Of a DNA stretch of 64,000 nucleotides, positions 14,451 through 28,398 are shown piece after piece. The notes beneath the pieces were generated by a model. That model saw only the letters and a program-made list of their open reading frames with translations, ran no database searches and was not told the origin of the DNA. The stretch is from Aplectana chamaeleonis (lineage: Eukaryota > Nematoda > Chromadorea > Rhabditida > Cosmocercidae), in assembly GCA_029168955.1 (NCBI GenBank), contig JAPDOI010001056.1, positions 1 through 64,000 of the forward strand. The letters are read 5' to 3'. Every line of letters starts with the position of its first letter. Positions within the stretch are counted from its first letter, which is position 1. Position numbers and translations under genes: made by a program.

Positions 14451-16916
14451 GGGTACTTCGGGGGTGGAAATCAGTTTAAACCCTATTTGGACGGTGCAGC
14501 CTGCGGCTGCACCATCGCTTAGGGGAGGAAATCCCTGCGTGGAGGCTAAATCTGTCGTGTATCGGGTATTTCGGGGGTGGAAATCAGTTTAAACCCTATT
14601 TGGACGGTGCAGCCTGCGGCTTAGGGAGGAAATCCCCTGCGTGGAGGCTAAATCTGTCGTGTGTCGGGTATTTCGGGGTGGAAATCAGTTTAAACCCTAT
14701 TTGGACGGTGCAGCCTGCGGCTGCACTCGTCGCTTAGGAGGAAATCCCTGCGTGGAGGCTAAATCTGTCGTGTATCGGGTATTTCGGGGTGGAAATCAGT
14801 TTAAACCCTATTTGGACGGCTTAGGGAGGAAATCCCTGCGTGGAGGCTAAATCTGTCGTGTGTCGGGTATTTCGGGGTGGAAATCAGTTTAAACCCTATT
14901 TGGACGGTGCAGCCTGCGGCTGCACCATCGCTTAGGAGGAAATCCCTGCGTGGAGGCTAAATCTGTCGTGTATCGGGTATTTCGGGGTGGAAATCAGTTT
15001 AAACCCTATTTGGACGGTGCAGCCTGCGGCTGCACCATCGCTGGGAGGAAATCCCCTGCGTGGAGGCTAAATCTGTCGTGTGTCGGGTATTTCGGGGTGG
15101 AAATCAGTTTAAACCCTATTTGGACGGCTTAGGGAGGAAATCCCCTGCGTGGAGGCTAAATCTGTCGTGTGTCGGGTATTTCGGGGTGGAAATCAGTTTA
15201 AACCCTATTTGGACGGTGCAGCCTGCGGCTGCTCGCTTAGGAGAAATCCCTGCGTGGAGGCTAAATCTGTCGTGTATCGGGTATTTCGGGGTGGAAATCA
15301 GTTTAAACCCTATTTGGACGGTGCAGCCTGCGGCTGCATCGCTTAGGAGGAAATCCCCTGCGTGGAGGCTAAATCTGTCGTGTATCGGGTATTTCGGGGT
15401 GGAAATCAGTTTAAACCCTATTTGGACGGTGCAGCCTGCGGCTGCCGTCGCTTAGGAGGAAATCCCCTGCGTGGAGGCTAAATCTGTCGTGTGTCGGGTA
15501 TTTCGGGGTGGAAATCAGTTTAAACCCTATTTGGACGGTGCAGCCTGCGGCTGCCATCGCTTAGGAGGAAATCCCTGCGTGGAGGCTAAATCTGTCGTGT
15601 ATCGGGTATTTCGGGGTGGAAATCAGTTTAAACCCTATTTGGACGGCTTAGGGAGGAAATCCCTGCGTGGAGGCTAAATCTGTCGTGTGTCGGGTATTTC
15701 GGGGTGGAAATCAGTTTAAACCCTATTTGGACGGTGCAGCCTGCGGCTGCATCGCTAGGAGGAAATCCCCTGCGTGGAGGCTAAATCTGTCGTGTGTCGG
15801 GTATTTCGGGGGTGGAAATCAGTTTAAACCCCATTTGGACGGTGCAGCCTGCGGCTGCACCATCGCTTAGGGGAGGAAATCCCTGCGTGGAGGCTAAATC
15901 TGTCGTGTATCGGGTATTTCGGGGGTGGAAATCAGTTTAAACCCTATTTGGACGGCTTAGGGGGGAAATCCCCTGCGTGGAGGCTAAATCTGTCGTGTGT
16001 CGGGTATTTCGGGGGTGGAAATCAGTTTAAACCCCATTTGGACGGTGCAGCCTGCGGCTGCACCATCGCTTAGGGGAGGAAATCCCCTGCGTGGAGGCTA
16101 AATCTGTCGTGTGTCGGGTATTTCGGGGGTGGAAATCAGTTTAAACCCTATTTGGACGGTGCAGCCTGCGGCTGCACCATCGCTTAGGGAGGAAATCCCC
16201 TGCGTGGAGGCTAAATCTGTCGTGTGTCGGGTATTTCGGGGTGGAAATCAGTTTAAACCCTATTTGGACAGTGCAGCCTGCGGCTTGAGGAGGAAATCCC
16301 CTGCGTGGAGGCTAAATCTGTCGTGTGTCGGGTATTTCGGGGTGGAAATCAGTTTAAACCCTATTTGGACGGTGCAGCCTGCGGCTGCTGTCGCTTAGGG
16401 AGGAAATCCCCTGCGTGGAGGCTAAATCTGTCGTGTATCGGGTATTTCGGGGTGGAAATCAGTTTAAACCCTATTTGGACGGCTTAGGGAGGAAATCCCC
16501 TGCGTGGAGGCTAAATCTGTCGTGTGTCGGGTATTTCGGGGTGGAAATCAGTTTAAACCCTATTTGGACGGTGCAGCCTGCGGCTGCGTCGCTTAGGAGG
16601 AAATCCCTGCGTGGAGGCTAAATCTGTCGTGTGTCGGGTATTTCGGGGTGGAAATCAGTTTAAACCCTATTTGGACGGTGCAGCCTGCGGCTGCACTCAT
16701 CGCTTAGGAGGAAATCCCCTGCGTGGAGGCTAAATCTGTCGTGTGTCCGGGTATTTCGGGGTGGAAATCAGTTTAAACCCTATTTGGACGGTGCAGCCTG
16801 CGGCTGACCATCGCTTAGGGGAGGAAATCCCCTGCGTGGAGGCTAAATCTGTCGTGTATCGGGTATTTCGGGGGTGGAAATCAGTTTAAACCCTATTTAG
16901 ACGGTGGCTTAGGGGA

Positions 16917-17135
16917 GGAAATCCCCTGCGTGGGGGCTAAATCTGTCGTGTATCGGGTATTTCGGGGTGGAAATCAGTTTAAACCCTATTCGGGCGGTGC
17001 AGCCTGCGGCTGATCATCGCTTAGGGGAGGAAATCCCCTGCGTGGAGGCTAAATCTGTCGTGTAACGGGTATTTCGGGGTGGAAATCAGTTTAAACCCCA
17101 TTCGGGCGGTGCAGCCTGCGGCTGCATCGCTGGGA
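16917..17135 (+). repeat. Two diverged units with ATTCGGGCGG
   Basis: Two adjacent units share ATTCGGGCGGTGCAGCC in place of ATTTGGACGGTGCAGCC. The first has GTGGGGGCTAAATC and CGGCTGATCATCGC; the second has GTGTAACGGG and ACCCCATTCGGG. The GATCATCGC arm is also seen near 42.03 kb. They look like a locally duplicated diverged copy. Confidence 0.75.
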
Positions 17136-20100
17136 GGAAATCCCTGCGTGGAGGCTAAATCTGTCGTGTGTCGGGTATTTCGGGGTGGAAATCAGTTTAA
17201 ACCCTATTTGGACGGTGCAGCCTGCGGCTGCACCATCGCTTAGGAGGAAATCCTGCGTGGAGGCTAAATCTGTCGTGTATCGGGTATTTCGGGGTGGAAA
17301 TCAGTTTAAACCCTATTTGGACGGCTTAGGGAGAAATCCCTGCGTGGAGGCTAAATCTGTCGTGTGTCGGGTATTTCGGGGTGGAAATCAGTTTAAACCC
17401 TATTTGGACGGTGCAGCCTGCGGCTGCACCATCGCTGGAGGAAATCCCCTGCGTGGAGGCTAAATCTGTCGTGTATCGGGTATTTCGGGGTGGAAATCAG
17501 TTTAAACCCTATTTGGACGGCTTAGGGAGGAAATCCCCTGCGTGGAGGCTAAATCTGTCGTGTGTCGGGTATTTCGGGGTGGAAATCAGTTTAAACCCTA
17601 TTTGGACGGTGCAGCCTGCGGCTGCACCGTCGCTTAGGGAGGAAATCCCCTGCGTGGAGGCTAAATCTGTCGTGTATCGGGTATTTCGGGGTGGAAATCA
17701 GTTTAAACCCTATTTGGACGGTGCAGCCTGCGGCTGCACCATCGCTTAGGAGGAAATCCCCTGCGTGGAGGCTAAATCTGTCGTGTATCGGGTATTTCGG
17801 GGTGGAAATCAGTTTAAACCCTATTTGGACGGTGCAGCCTGCGGCTACCTCGCTCAGGGAGGAAATCCCTGCGTGGAGGCTAAATCTGTCGTGTGTCGGG
17901 TATTTCGGGGTGGAAATCAGTTTAAACCCTATTTGGACGGCTTAGGAGGAAATCCCCTGCGTGGAGGCTAAATCTGTCGTGTATCGGGTATTTCGGGGTG
18001 GAAATCAGTTTAAACCCTATTTGGACGGTGCAGCCTGCGGCTGCACCATCGCTAGGAGGAAATCCCCTGCGTGGAGGCTAAATCTGTCGTGTGTCGGGTA
18101 TTTCGGGGTGGAAATCAGTTTAAACCCTATTTGGACGGTGCAGCCTGCGGCTGCACCATCGCTGGGAGGAAATCCCTGCGTGGAGGCTAAATCTGTCGTG
18201 TGTCGGGTATTTCGGGGTGGAAATCAGTTTAAACCCTATTTGGACGGTGCAGCCTGCGGCTGCACCATCGCTAGGAGGAAATCCTGCGTGGAGGCTAAAT
18301 CTGTCGTGTATCGGGTATTTCGGGGTGGAAATCAGTTTAAACCCTATTTGGACGGCTTAGGGAGGAAATCCCCTGCGTGGAGGCTAAATCTGTCGTGTAT
18401 CCGGGTATTTCGGGGTGGAAATCAGTTTAAACCCTATTTGGACGGTGCAGCCTGCGGCTGCACCATCGCAGGAGGAAATCCCCTGCGTGGAGGCTAAATC
18501 TGTCGTGTGTCGGGTATTTCGGGGTGGAAATCAGTTTAAACCCTATTTGGACGGTGCAGCCTGCGGCTGTCGCTTAGGGAGGAAATCCCTGCGTGGAGGC
18601 TAAATCTGTCGTGTGTCGGGTATTTCGGGGTGGAAATCAGTTTAAACCCTATTTGGACGGCTTAGGGAGGAAATCCCCTGCGTGGAGGCTAAATCTGTCG
18701 TGTGTCGGGTATTTCGGGGTGGAAATCAGTTTAAACCCTATTTGGACGGTGCAGCCTGCGGCTGCACCGTCGCTTAGGAGGAAATCCCTGCGTGGAGGCT
18801 AAATCTGTCGTGTATCGGGTATTTCGGGGTGGAAATCAGTTTAAACCCTATTTGGACGGTGCAGCCTGCGGCTGCACCATCGCTTAGGAGGAAATCCCTG
18901 CGTGGAGGCTAAATCTGTCGTGTATCGGGTATTTCGGGGTGGAAATCAGTTTAAACCCTATTTGGACGGCTTAGGGAGGAAATCCCTGCGTGGAGGCTAA
19001 ATCTGTCGTGTGTCGGGTATTTCGGGGTGGAAATCAGTTTAAACCCTATTTGGACGGTGCAGCCTGCGGCTGCTGTCGCTTAGGAGGAAATCCCCTGCGT
19101 GGAGGCTAAATCTGTCGTGTATCGGGTATTTCGGGGTGGAAATCAGTTTAAACCCTATTTGGACGGCTTAGGGAGGAAATCCCCTGCGTGGAGGCTAAAT
19201 CTGTCGTGTGTCGGGTATTTCGGGGTGGAAATCAGTTTAAACCCTATTTGGACGGTGCAGCCTGCGGCTGCATCGCTTAGGAGGAAATCCTCTGCGTGGA
19301 GGCTAAATCTGTCGTGTGTCGGGTATTTCTGGGGTGGAAATCAGTTTAAACCCTATTTGGACGGTGCAGCCTGCGGCTGCACCATCGCATAGGGGAGGAA
19401 ATCCCCTGCGTGGAGGCTAAATCTGTCGTGTGTCGGGTATTTCGGGGGTGGAAATCAGTTCAAACCCTATTTGGACGGTGCCGTCGCTTAGGGAAGGAAA
19501 TCCCATGCGTGGAGGCTAAATCTGTCGTGTGTCGGGTATTTCGGGGGGTGGAAATCAGTTTAAACCCTATTTGGACGGTGCAGCCTGCGGCTGCACCGTC
19601 GCTTAGGGAGGAAATCCTGCGTGGAGGCTAAATCTGTCGTGTGTCGGGTATTTCGGGGTGGAAATCAGTTTAAACCCTATTTGGACGGTGCAGCCTGCGG
19701 CTGCACATCGCTTAGGAGGAAATCCCCTGCGTGGAGGCTAAATATGTCGTGTATCGGGTATTTCGGTGGTGGAAATCAGTTTGAACCCTATTTGGACGTC
19801 GCTTAGGGGAGGAAATCCCCTGCGTGGAGGCTAAATCTGTCGTGTGTCGGGTATTTCGGGGGTGGAAATCAGTTTGTGTCCTATTTGGACGGTGCAGCCT
19901 GCGGCTGCACCATCGCTTAGGGAGGAAATCCCCTGCGTGGAGGCTAAATCTGTCGTGTATCGGGTATTTCGGGGGTGGAAATCAGTTTAAACCCTATTTG
20001 GACGGCTTAGGGGAGGAAATCCCCTGCGTGGAGGCTAAATCTGTCGTGTGTCGGGTATTTCGGGGGTGGAAATCAGTTTAAACCCTATTTGGACGGTGCA

Positions 20101-21685
20101 GCCTGCGGCTGCACCGGCGCTTAGGGGAGGAAATCCCCTGCGTGGAGGCTAAATCTGTCGTGTGTCGGGTATTTCGGGGGTGGAAATCAGTTCAAACCCT
20201 ATTTGGACGGTGCAGCCTGCGGCTGCACCATCGCTTAGGGAAGGAAATCCCCTGCGTGGAGGCTAAATCTGTCGTGTATCGGGTATTTCGGGGGTGGAAA
20301 TCAGTTTAAACCCTATTTGGACGGCTTAGGGGAGGAAATCCCCTGCGTGGAGGCTAAATCTGTCGTGTGTCGGGTATTTCGGGGGTGGAAATCAGTTTAA
20401 ACCCTATTTGGACGGTGCAGCCTGCGGCTGCACCATCGCTTAGGGGAGGAAATCCCCTGCGTGGAGGCTAAATCTGTCGTGTATCGGGTATTTCGGGGGT
20501 GGAAATCAGTTTAAACCCTATTTGGACGGCTTAGGGAGGAAATCCCCTGCGTGGAGGCTAAATCTGTCGTGTGTCGGGTATTTCGGGGTGGAAATCAGTT
20601 TAAACCCTATTTGGACGGTGCAGCCTGCGGCTGCACCATCGCTTGGGAGGAAATCCTGCGTGGAGGCTAAATCTGTCGTGTGTCGGGTATTTCGGGGTGG
20701 AAATCAGTTTAAACCCTATTTGGACGGTGCAGCCTGCGGCTGCATCGCTTAGGAGGAAATCCCCTGCGTGGAGGCTAAATCTGTCGTGTATCGGGTATTT
20801 CGGGGTGGAAATCAGTTTAAACCCTATTTGGACGGTGCAGCCTGCGGCTTAGGGAGGAAATCCTGCGTGGAGGCTAAATCTGTCGTGTGTCGGGTATTTC
20901 GGGGTGGAAATCAGTTTAAACCCTATTTGGACGGTGCAGCCTGCGGCTGCTGTCGCTTAGGAGGAAATCCCTGCGTGGAGGCTAAATCTGTCGTGTATCG
21001 GGTATTTCGGGGTGGAAATCAGTTTAAACCCTATTTGGACGGTGCAGCCTGCGGCTGCACCATCGCTGAGGAAATCCCCTGCGTGGAGGCTAAATCTGTC
21101 GTGTATCGGGTATTTCGGGGTGGAAATCAGTTTAAACCCTATTTGGACGGCTTAGGGAGGAAATCCCTGCGTGGAGGCTAAATCTGTCGTGTGTCGGGTA
21201 TTTCGGGGTGGAAATCAGTTTAAACCCTATTTGGACGGTGCAGCCTGCGGCTGTCGCTAGGAGGAAATCCCCTGCGTGGAGGCTAAATCTGTCGTGTGTC
21301 GGGTATTTCGGGGTGGAAATCAGTTTAAACCCTATTTGGACGGCTTAGGGAGGAAATCCCCTGCGTGGAGGCTAAATCTGTCGTGTATCGGGTATTTCGG
21401 GGTGGAAATCAGTTTAAACCCTATTTGGACGGTGCAGCCTGCGGCTGATCGCTTAGGGAGGAAATCCCCTGCGTGGAGGCTAAATCTGTCGTGTATCGGG
21501 TATTTCGGGGTGGAAATCAGTTTAAACCCTATTTGGACGGTGCAGCCTGCGGCTGCACCATCGCTTAGGGAAGGAAATCCCATGCGTGGAGGCTAAATCT
21601 GTTGTGTGTCGGGTATTTCGGGGTGGAAATCAGTTTAAACCCTATTTGGACGGTGCAGCCTGCGGCTGCACCTTCGCTTAGGTTA

Positions 21686-21792
21686 GGAAGTCCCCTGCGT
21701 GGAGGCTAAATCTGTCGTGGATCGGGTATTTCGGGGGTAGAAATAAGTTTAAACCCTATTTGGACGGTGCAGCCTGCGGCTCTCGCTAGGGA
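21686..21792 (+). repeat. TTAGGTTAGGAAGTCCCC unit, copy 1
   Basis: The unit follows TTCGCTTAGGTTAGGAAG instead of the usual G-run, and has GTCGTGGATCGGG, GGGGGTAGAAATAAG and a hairpin right arm cut to CGGCTCTCGC. The same TTAGGTTAGGAAGTCCCC start recurs at 29247. Confidence 0.75.
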
Positions 21793-24700
21793 GGAAATCC
21801 CCTGCGTGGAGGCTAAATCTGTCGTGTATCGGGTATTTCGGGGTGGAAATCAGTTTAAACCCTATTTGGACGGTGCAGCCTGCGGCTGCATCGCTTAGGA
21901 GAAATCCCTGCGTGGAGGCTAAATCTGTCGTGTATCGGGTATTTCGGGGTGGAAATCAGTTTAAACCCTATTTGGACGGCTTAGGGAGGAAATCCCTGCG
22001 TGGAGGCTAAATCTGTCGTGTGTCGGGTATTTCGGGGTGGAAATCAGTTTAAACCCTATTTGGACGGTGCAGCCTGCGGCTGCAAATCGCTGGGAGGAAA
22101 TCCCCTGCGTGGAGGCTAAATCTGTCGTGTATCGGGTATTTCGGGGTGGAAATCAGTTTAAACCCTATTTGGACGGCTTAGGGAGGAAATCCCTGCGTGG
22201 AGGCTAAATCTGTCGTGTATCGGGTATTTCGGGGTGGAAATCAGTTTAAACCCTATTTGGACGGTGCAGCCTGCGGCTGCTCATCGCTTAGGAGGAAATC
22301 CCTGCGTGGAGGCTAAATCTGTCGTGTATCGGGTATTTCGGGGTGGAAATCAGTTTAAACCCTATTTGGACGGTGCAGCCTGCGGCTGCACCGTCGCTTA
22401 GGGAGGAAATCCCTGCGTGGAGGCTAAATCTGTCGTGTATCGGGTATTTCGGGGTGGAAATCAGTTTAAACCCTATTTGGACGGTGCAGCCTGCGGCTGC
22501 ACCGTCGCTTAGGAGGAAATCCCTGCGTGGAGGCTAAATCTGTCGTGTATCGGGTATTTCGGGGTGGAAATCAGTTTAAACCCTATTTGGACGGCTTAGG
22601 GAGGAAATCCCCTGCGTGGAGGCTAAATCTGTCGTGTGTCGGGTATTTCGGGGTGGAAATCAGTTTAAACCCTATTTGGACGGTGCAGCCTGCGGCTGCA
22701 TCGCTGGGGAGGAAATCCCCTGCGTGGAGGCTAAATCTGTCGTGTATCGGGTATTTCGGGGTGGAAATCAGTTTAAACCCTATTTGGACGGTGCAGCCTG
22801 CGGCTGCATCGCTTGGGAGGAAATCCCCTGCGTGGAGGCTAAATCTGTCGTGTATCGGGTATTTCGGGGTGGAAATCAGTTTAAACCCTATTTGGACGGT
22901 GCAGCCTGCGGCTGCACCGTCGCTGGGAGGAAATCCCCTGCGTGGAGGCTAAATCTGTCGTGTGTCCGGGTATTTCGGGGTGGAAATCAGTTTAAACCCT
23001 ATTTGGACGGTGCAGCCTGCGGCTGCATCGCTTAGGGAGGAAATCCCTGCGTGGAGGCTAAATCTGTCGTGTATCGGGTATTTCGGGGTGGAAATCAGTT
23101 TAAACCCTATTTGGACGGTGAGCCTGCGGCTTGGGAGGAAATCCTGCGTGGAGGCTAAATCTGTCGTGTGTCGGGTATTTCGGGGTGGAAATCAGTTTAA
23201 ACCCTATTTGGACGGTGCAGCCTGCGGCTGCCGTCGCTTAGGGAGGAAATCCCCTGCGTGGAGGCTAAATCTGTCGTGTATCGGGTATTTCGGGGTGGAA
23301 ATCAGTTTAAACCCTATTTGGACGGCTTAGGGAGGAAATCCCCTGCGTGGAGGCTAAATCTGTCGTGTATCGGGTATTTCGGGGTGGAAATCAGTTTAAA
23401 CCCTATTTGGACGGTGCAGCCTGCGGCTGCGCTTAGGGAGGAAATCCCCTGCGTGGAGGCTAAATCTGTCGTGTGTCGGGTATTTCGGGGTGGAAATCAG
23501 TTTAAACCCTATTTGGACGGTGCCAGCCTGCGGCTTGGGAGGAAATCCCTGCGTGGAGGCTAAATCTGTCGTGTGTCGGGTATTTCGGGGTGGAAATCAG
23601 TTTAAACCCTATTTGGACGGTGCAGCCTGCGGCTGCTCATCGCTTAGGAGGAAATCCCCTGCGTGGAGGCTAAATCTGTCGTGTGTCGGGTATTTCGGGG
23701 TGGAAATCAGTTTAAACCCTATTTGGACGGTGCAGCCTGGCTGCCGTCGCTTAGGGAGGAAATCCCTGCGTGGAGGCTAAATCTGTCGTGTGTCGGGTAT
23801 TTCGGGGTGGAAATCAGTTTAAACCCTATTTGGACGGTGCAGCCTGCGGCTGCACCGTCGCTTAGGAGAAATCCCCTGCGTGGAGGCTAAATCTGTCGTG
23901 TATCGGGTATTTCGGGGTGGAAATCAGTTTAAACCCTATTTGGACGGCTTAGGGGAGGGAAAATCCTGCGTGGAGGGTAAATCTGTCGTGTGGCGGGTAT
24001 TTTGGGGTGGAAATCAGTTTAAACCCTATTTGGACGGTGCAGCCTGCGGCTGCACCTGTCGCTGGGAGGAAATCCCCTGCGTGGAGGCTAAATCTGTCGT
24101 GTGTCCGGGTATTTCGGGGTGGAAATCAGTTTAAACCCTATTTGGACGGTGCAGCCTGCGGCTGCACCATCGCTTAGGGAGGAAATCCTGCGTGGAGGCT
24201 AAATCTGTCGTGTGTCGGGTATTTCGGGGTGGAAATCAGTTTAAACCCTATTTGGACGGTGCAGCCTGCGGCTGCACCATCGCTTAGGAGGAAATCCCCT
24301 GCGTGGAGGCTAAATCTGTCGTGTATCGGGTATTTCGGGGTGGAAATCAGTTTAAACCCTATTTGGACGGTGCAGCCTGCGGCTGCTCGTTTAGGAGGAA
24401 ATCCCTGCGTGGAGGCTAAATCTGTCGTGTGTCGGGTATTTCGGGGTGGAAATCAGTTTAAACCCTATTTGGACGGTGCAGCCTGCGGCTGCACCGTCGC
24501 TAGGAGGAAATCCCATCCGTGGAGGCTAAATCTGTCGTGTATCGGGTATTTCGGGGGTGGAAATCAGTTTAAACCCTATTTGGACGGCTTAGGGGAGGAA
24601 ATCCCCTGCGTGGAGGCTAAATCTGTCGTGTGTCGGGTATTTCGGGGGTGGAAATCAGTTTAAACCCTATTTGGACGGTGCAGCCTGCGGCTGCACCATC

Positions 24701-25050
24701 GCTTAGGGGAGGAAATCCCCTGCGTGGAGGCTAAATCTGTCGTGTATCGGGTATTTCGGGGGTGGAAATCAGTTTAAACCCTATTTGGACGGTGCAGCCT
24801 GCGGCTGCACCATCGCTTAGGGGAGGAAATCCCCTGCGTGGAGGCTAAATCTGTCGTGTGTCGGGTATTTCGGGGGTGGAAATCAGTTTAAACCCTATTT
24901 GGACGGTGCAGCCTGCGGCTGCACCATCGCTTAGGGGAGGAAATCCCTGCGTGGAGGCTAAATCTGTCGTGTATCGGGTATTTCGGGGTGGAAATCAGTT
25001 TAAACCCTATTTGGACGGTGCAGCCTGCGGCTGCACCATCGCTTAGGGGA

Positions 25051-25254
25051 GGAAATCCCTGCGTGGAGGCTAAATCTGTCGTGTATCGGGTATTTCGGGG
25101 GTGGAAATCAGTTTAAACCCTATTTGGACGGCTTAGGGGAGGAAATCCCCTGCGTGGAGGCTAAATCTGTCGTGTGTCGGGTATTTCGGGGGTGGAAATC
25201 AGTTTAAACCCTATTTGGACGGTGCAGCCTGCGGCTGCACCATCGCTTAGGGGA
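25051..25254 (+). repeat. Short-plus-full dimer, domain 1 higher-order unit (exemplar)
   Basis: A 90-bp short unit carrying GTGTATC (one C of the CCCC run is missing) is followed by a 114-bp unit carrying GTGTGTC. The same order, GTGTATC short then GTGTGTC full, recurs at about 4.98-5.16 kb, 19.95-20.1 kb, 20.25-20.45 kb, 21.08-21.26 kb, 24.54-24.7 kb and elsewhere, giving a basic period near 205 bp. The pattern is interrupted by extra full units and by short units with GTGTGTC, so it is a tendency rather than a strict higher-order repeat. Confidence 0.7.
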
Positions 25255-28200
25255 GGAAATCCCTGCGTGGAGGCTAAATCTGTCGTGTATCGGGTATTTC
25301 GGGGGTGGAAATCAGTTTAAACCCTATTTGGACGGTGCAGCCTGCGGCTGCACCATCGCTTAGGGGAGGAAATCCCCTGCGTGGAGGCTAAATCTGTCGT
25401 GTATCGGGTATTTCGGGGGTGGAAATCAGTTTAAACCCTATTTGGACGGCTTAGGGGAGGAAATCCCCTGCGTGGAGGCTAAATCTGTCGTGTGTCGGGT
25501 ATTTCGGGGGTGGAAATCAGTTTAAACCCTATTTGGACGGTGCAGCCTGCGGCTGCTCATCGCTGGAGAAATCCCCTGCGTGGAGGCTAAATCTGTCGTG
25601 TATCGGGTATTTCGGGGTGGAAATCAGTTTAAACCCTATTTGGACGGTGCAGCCTGCGGCTGCACCATCGCTTAGGAGGAAATCCCCTGCGTGGAGGCTA
25701 AATCTGTCGTGTATCGGGTATTTCGGGGTGGAAATCAGTTTAAACCCTATTTGGACGGCTTAGGAGGAAATCCCCTGCGTGGAGGCTAAATCTGTCGTGT
25801 GTCGGGTATTTCGGGGTGGAAATCAGTTTAAACCCTATTTGGACGGTGCAGCCTGCGGCTGCACCATCGCTTAGGAGGAAATCCCCTGCGTGGAGGCTAA
25901 ATCTGTCGTGTGTCGGGTATTTCGGGGTGGAAATCAGTTTAAACCCTATTTGGACGGTGCAGCCTGCGGCTTAGGGAGGAAATCCCTGCGTGGAGGCTAA
26001 ATCTGTCGTGTATCGGGTATTTCGGGGTGGAAATCAGTTTAAACCCTATTTGGACGGCTTAGGGAGGAAATCCCCTGCGTGGAGGCTAAATCTGTCGTGT
26101 GTCGGGTATTTCGGGGTGGAAATCAGTTTAAACCCTATTTGGACGGTGCAGCCTGCGGCTGCATCGCTGGGAAATCCCCTGCGTGGAGGCTAAATCTGTC
26201 GTGTGTCGGGTATTTCGGGGTGGAAATCAGTTTAAACCCTATTTGGACGGCTTAGGGAGGAAATCCCCTGCGTGGAGGCTAAATCTGTCGTGTGTCGGGT
26301 ATTTCGGGGTGGAAATCAGTTTAAACCCTATTTGGACGGTGCAGCCTGCGGCTGCATCGCTAGGAGGAAATCCTGCGTGGAGGCTAAATCTGTCGTGTAT
26401 CGGGTATTTCGGGGTGGAAATCAGTTTAAACCCTATTTGGACGGCTTAGGGAGGAAATCCCCTGCGTGGAGGCTAAATCTGTCGTGTGTCGGGTATTTCG
26501 GGGTGGAAATCAGTTTAAACCCTATTTGGACGGTGCAGCCTGCGGCTGCACCATCGCTTGAGGAAATCCCCTGCGTGGAGGCTAAATCTGTCGTGTGTCG
26601 GGTATTTCGGGGTGGAAATCAGTTTAAACCCTATTTGGACGGTGCAGCCTGCGGCTGCACCATCGCTAGGAGAAATCCCTGCGTGGAGGCTAAATCTGTC
26701 GTGTGTCGGGTATTTCGGGGTGGAAATCAGTTTAAACCCTATTTGGACGGTGCAGCCTGCGGCTGCACCGTCGCTTAGGAGGAAATCCCTGCGTGGAGGC
26801 TAAATCTGTCGTGTATCGGGTATTTCGGGGTGGAAATCAGTTTAAACCCTATTTGGACGGTGCAGCTGCGGCTGCATCGCTTGGGAGAAATCCCTGCGTG
26901 GAGGCTAAATCTGTCGTGTGTCGGGTATTTCGGGGTGGAAATCAGTTTAAACCCTATTTGGACGGTGCAGCCTGCGGCTGTCGCTTAGGAGGAAATCCCC
27001 TGCGTGGAGGCTAAATCTGTCGTGTATCGGGTATTTCGGGGTGGAAATCAGTTTAAACCCTATTTGGACGGCTTAGGAGGAAATCCCCTGCGTGGAGGCT
27101 AAATCTGTCGTGTGTCGGGTATTTCGGGGTGGAAATCAGTTTAAACCCTATTTGGACGGTGCAGCCTGCGGCTGTCGCTTAGGGAGGAAATCCCCTGCGT
27201 GGAGGCTAAATCTGTCGTGTATCGGGTATTTCGGGGTGGAAATCAGTTTAAACCCTATTTGGACGGTGCAGCCTGCGGCTGCACCGTCGCTAGGAGGAAA
27301 TCCCCTGCGTGGAGGCTAAATCTGTCGTGTGTCGGGTATTTCGGGGGTGGAAATCAGTTCAAACCCTATTTGGACGGCTTAGGGGAGGAAATCCCCTGCG
27401 TGGAGGCTAAATCTGTCGTGTGTCGGGTATTTCGGGGGTGGAAATCAGTTTAAACCCTATTTGGACGGCTTAGGGGAGGAAATCCCCTGCGTGGAGGCTA
27501 AATCTGTCGTGTATCGGGTATTTCGGGGTGGAAATCAGTTTAAACCCTATTTGGACGGTGCAGCCTGCGGCTGCACCATCGCTTAGGGGAGGAAATCCCT
27601 GCGTGGAGGCTAAATCTGTCGTGTGTCGGGTATTTCGGGGGTGGAAATCAGTTTAAACCCTATTTGGACGGCTTAGGGGAGGAAATCCCCTGCGTGGAGG
27701 CTAAATCTGTCGTGTATCGGGTATTTCGGGGGTGGAAATCAGTTTAAACCCTATTTGGACGGTGCAGCCTGCGGCTGCACCATCGCTTAGGGGAGGAAAT
27801 CCCTGCGTGGAGGCTAAATCTGTCGTGTGTCGGGTATTTCGGGGGTGGAAATCAGTTTAAACCCTATTTGGACGGTGCAGCCTGCGGCTCGCTTGGGAGG
27901 AAATCCCCTGCGTGGAGGCTAAATCTGTCGTGTATCGGGTATTTCGGGGGTGGAAATCAGTTTAAACCCTATTTGGACGGCTTAGGGGAGGAAATCCCCT
28001 GCGTGGAGGCTAAATCTGTCGTGTGTCGGGTATTTCGGGGGTGGAAATCAGTTCAAACCCTATTTGGACGGTGCAGCCTGCGGCTGCAATCGCTGGGAGG
28101 AAATCCCCTGCGTGGAGGCTAAATCTGTCGTGTATCGGGTATTTCGGGGTGGAAATCAGTTTAAACCCTATTTGGACGGTGCAGCCTGCGGCTGCGTCGC

Positions 28201-28291
28201 TAGGAGGAAATCCTGCGTGGAGGCTAAATCTGTCGTGTATCGGGTATTTCGGGGTGGAAATCAGTTTAAACCCTATTTGGACGGCTTGGGA

Positions 28292-28398
28292 GGAAATCCC
28301 TGCGTGGAGGCTAAATCTGGCGTGTGTGGGGGATTTCGTGGGTGGAAGTGAGTGTAAGCCCTATTTGGACGGGGCAGCCTGCGGCTGCTCGCTTAGGA
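28292..28398 (+). repeat. Most diverged unit of domain 1
   Basis: Substitutions cluster here: CTGGCGTGTGTGGGGGATTT, TTTCGTGGGTGG, GGAAGTGAGTGTAAGCCC and GGACGGGGCAGCC. Most changes create G. Neighbouring units on both sides are ordinary. It may be an old unit or a stretch of poor consensus; the sequence alone cannot decide. Confidence 0.7.

Noticed and set aside
21332..21583. The only reverse-strand frame above 60 codons
   Set aside because: It is the antisense reading of ordinary units and exists because two adjacent units happen to lack reverse stops in one frame. It does not mark an inverted segment.
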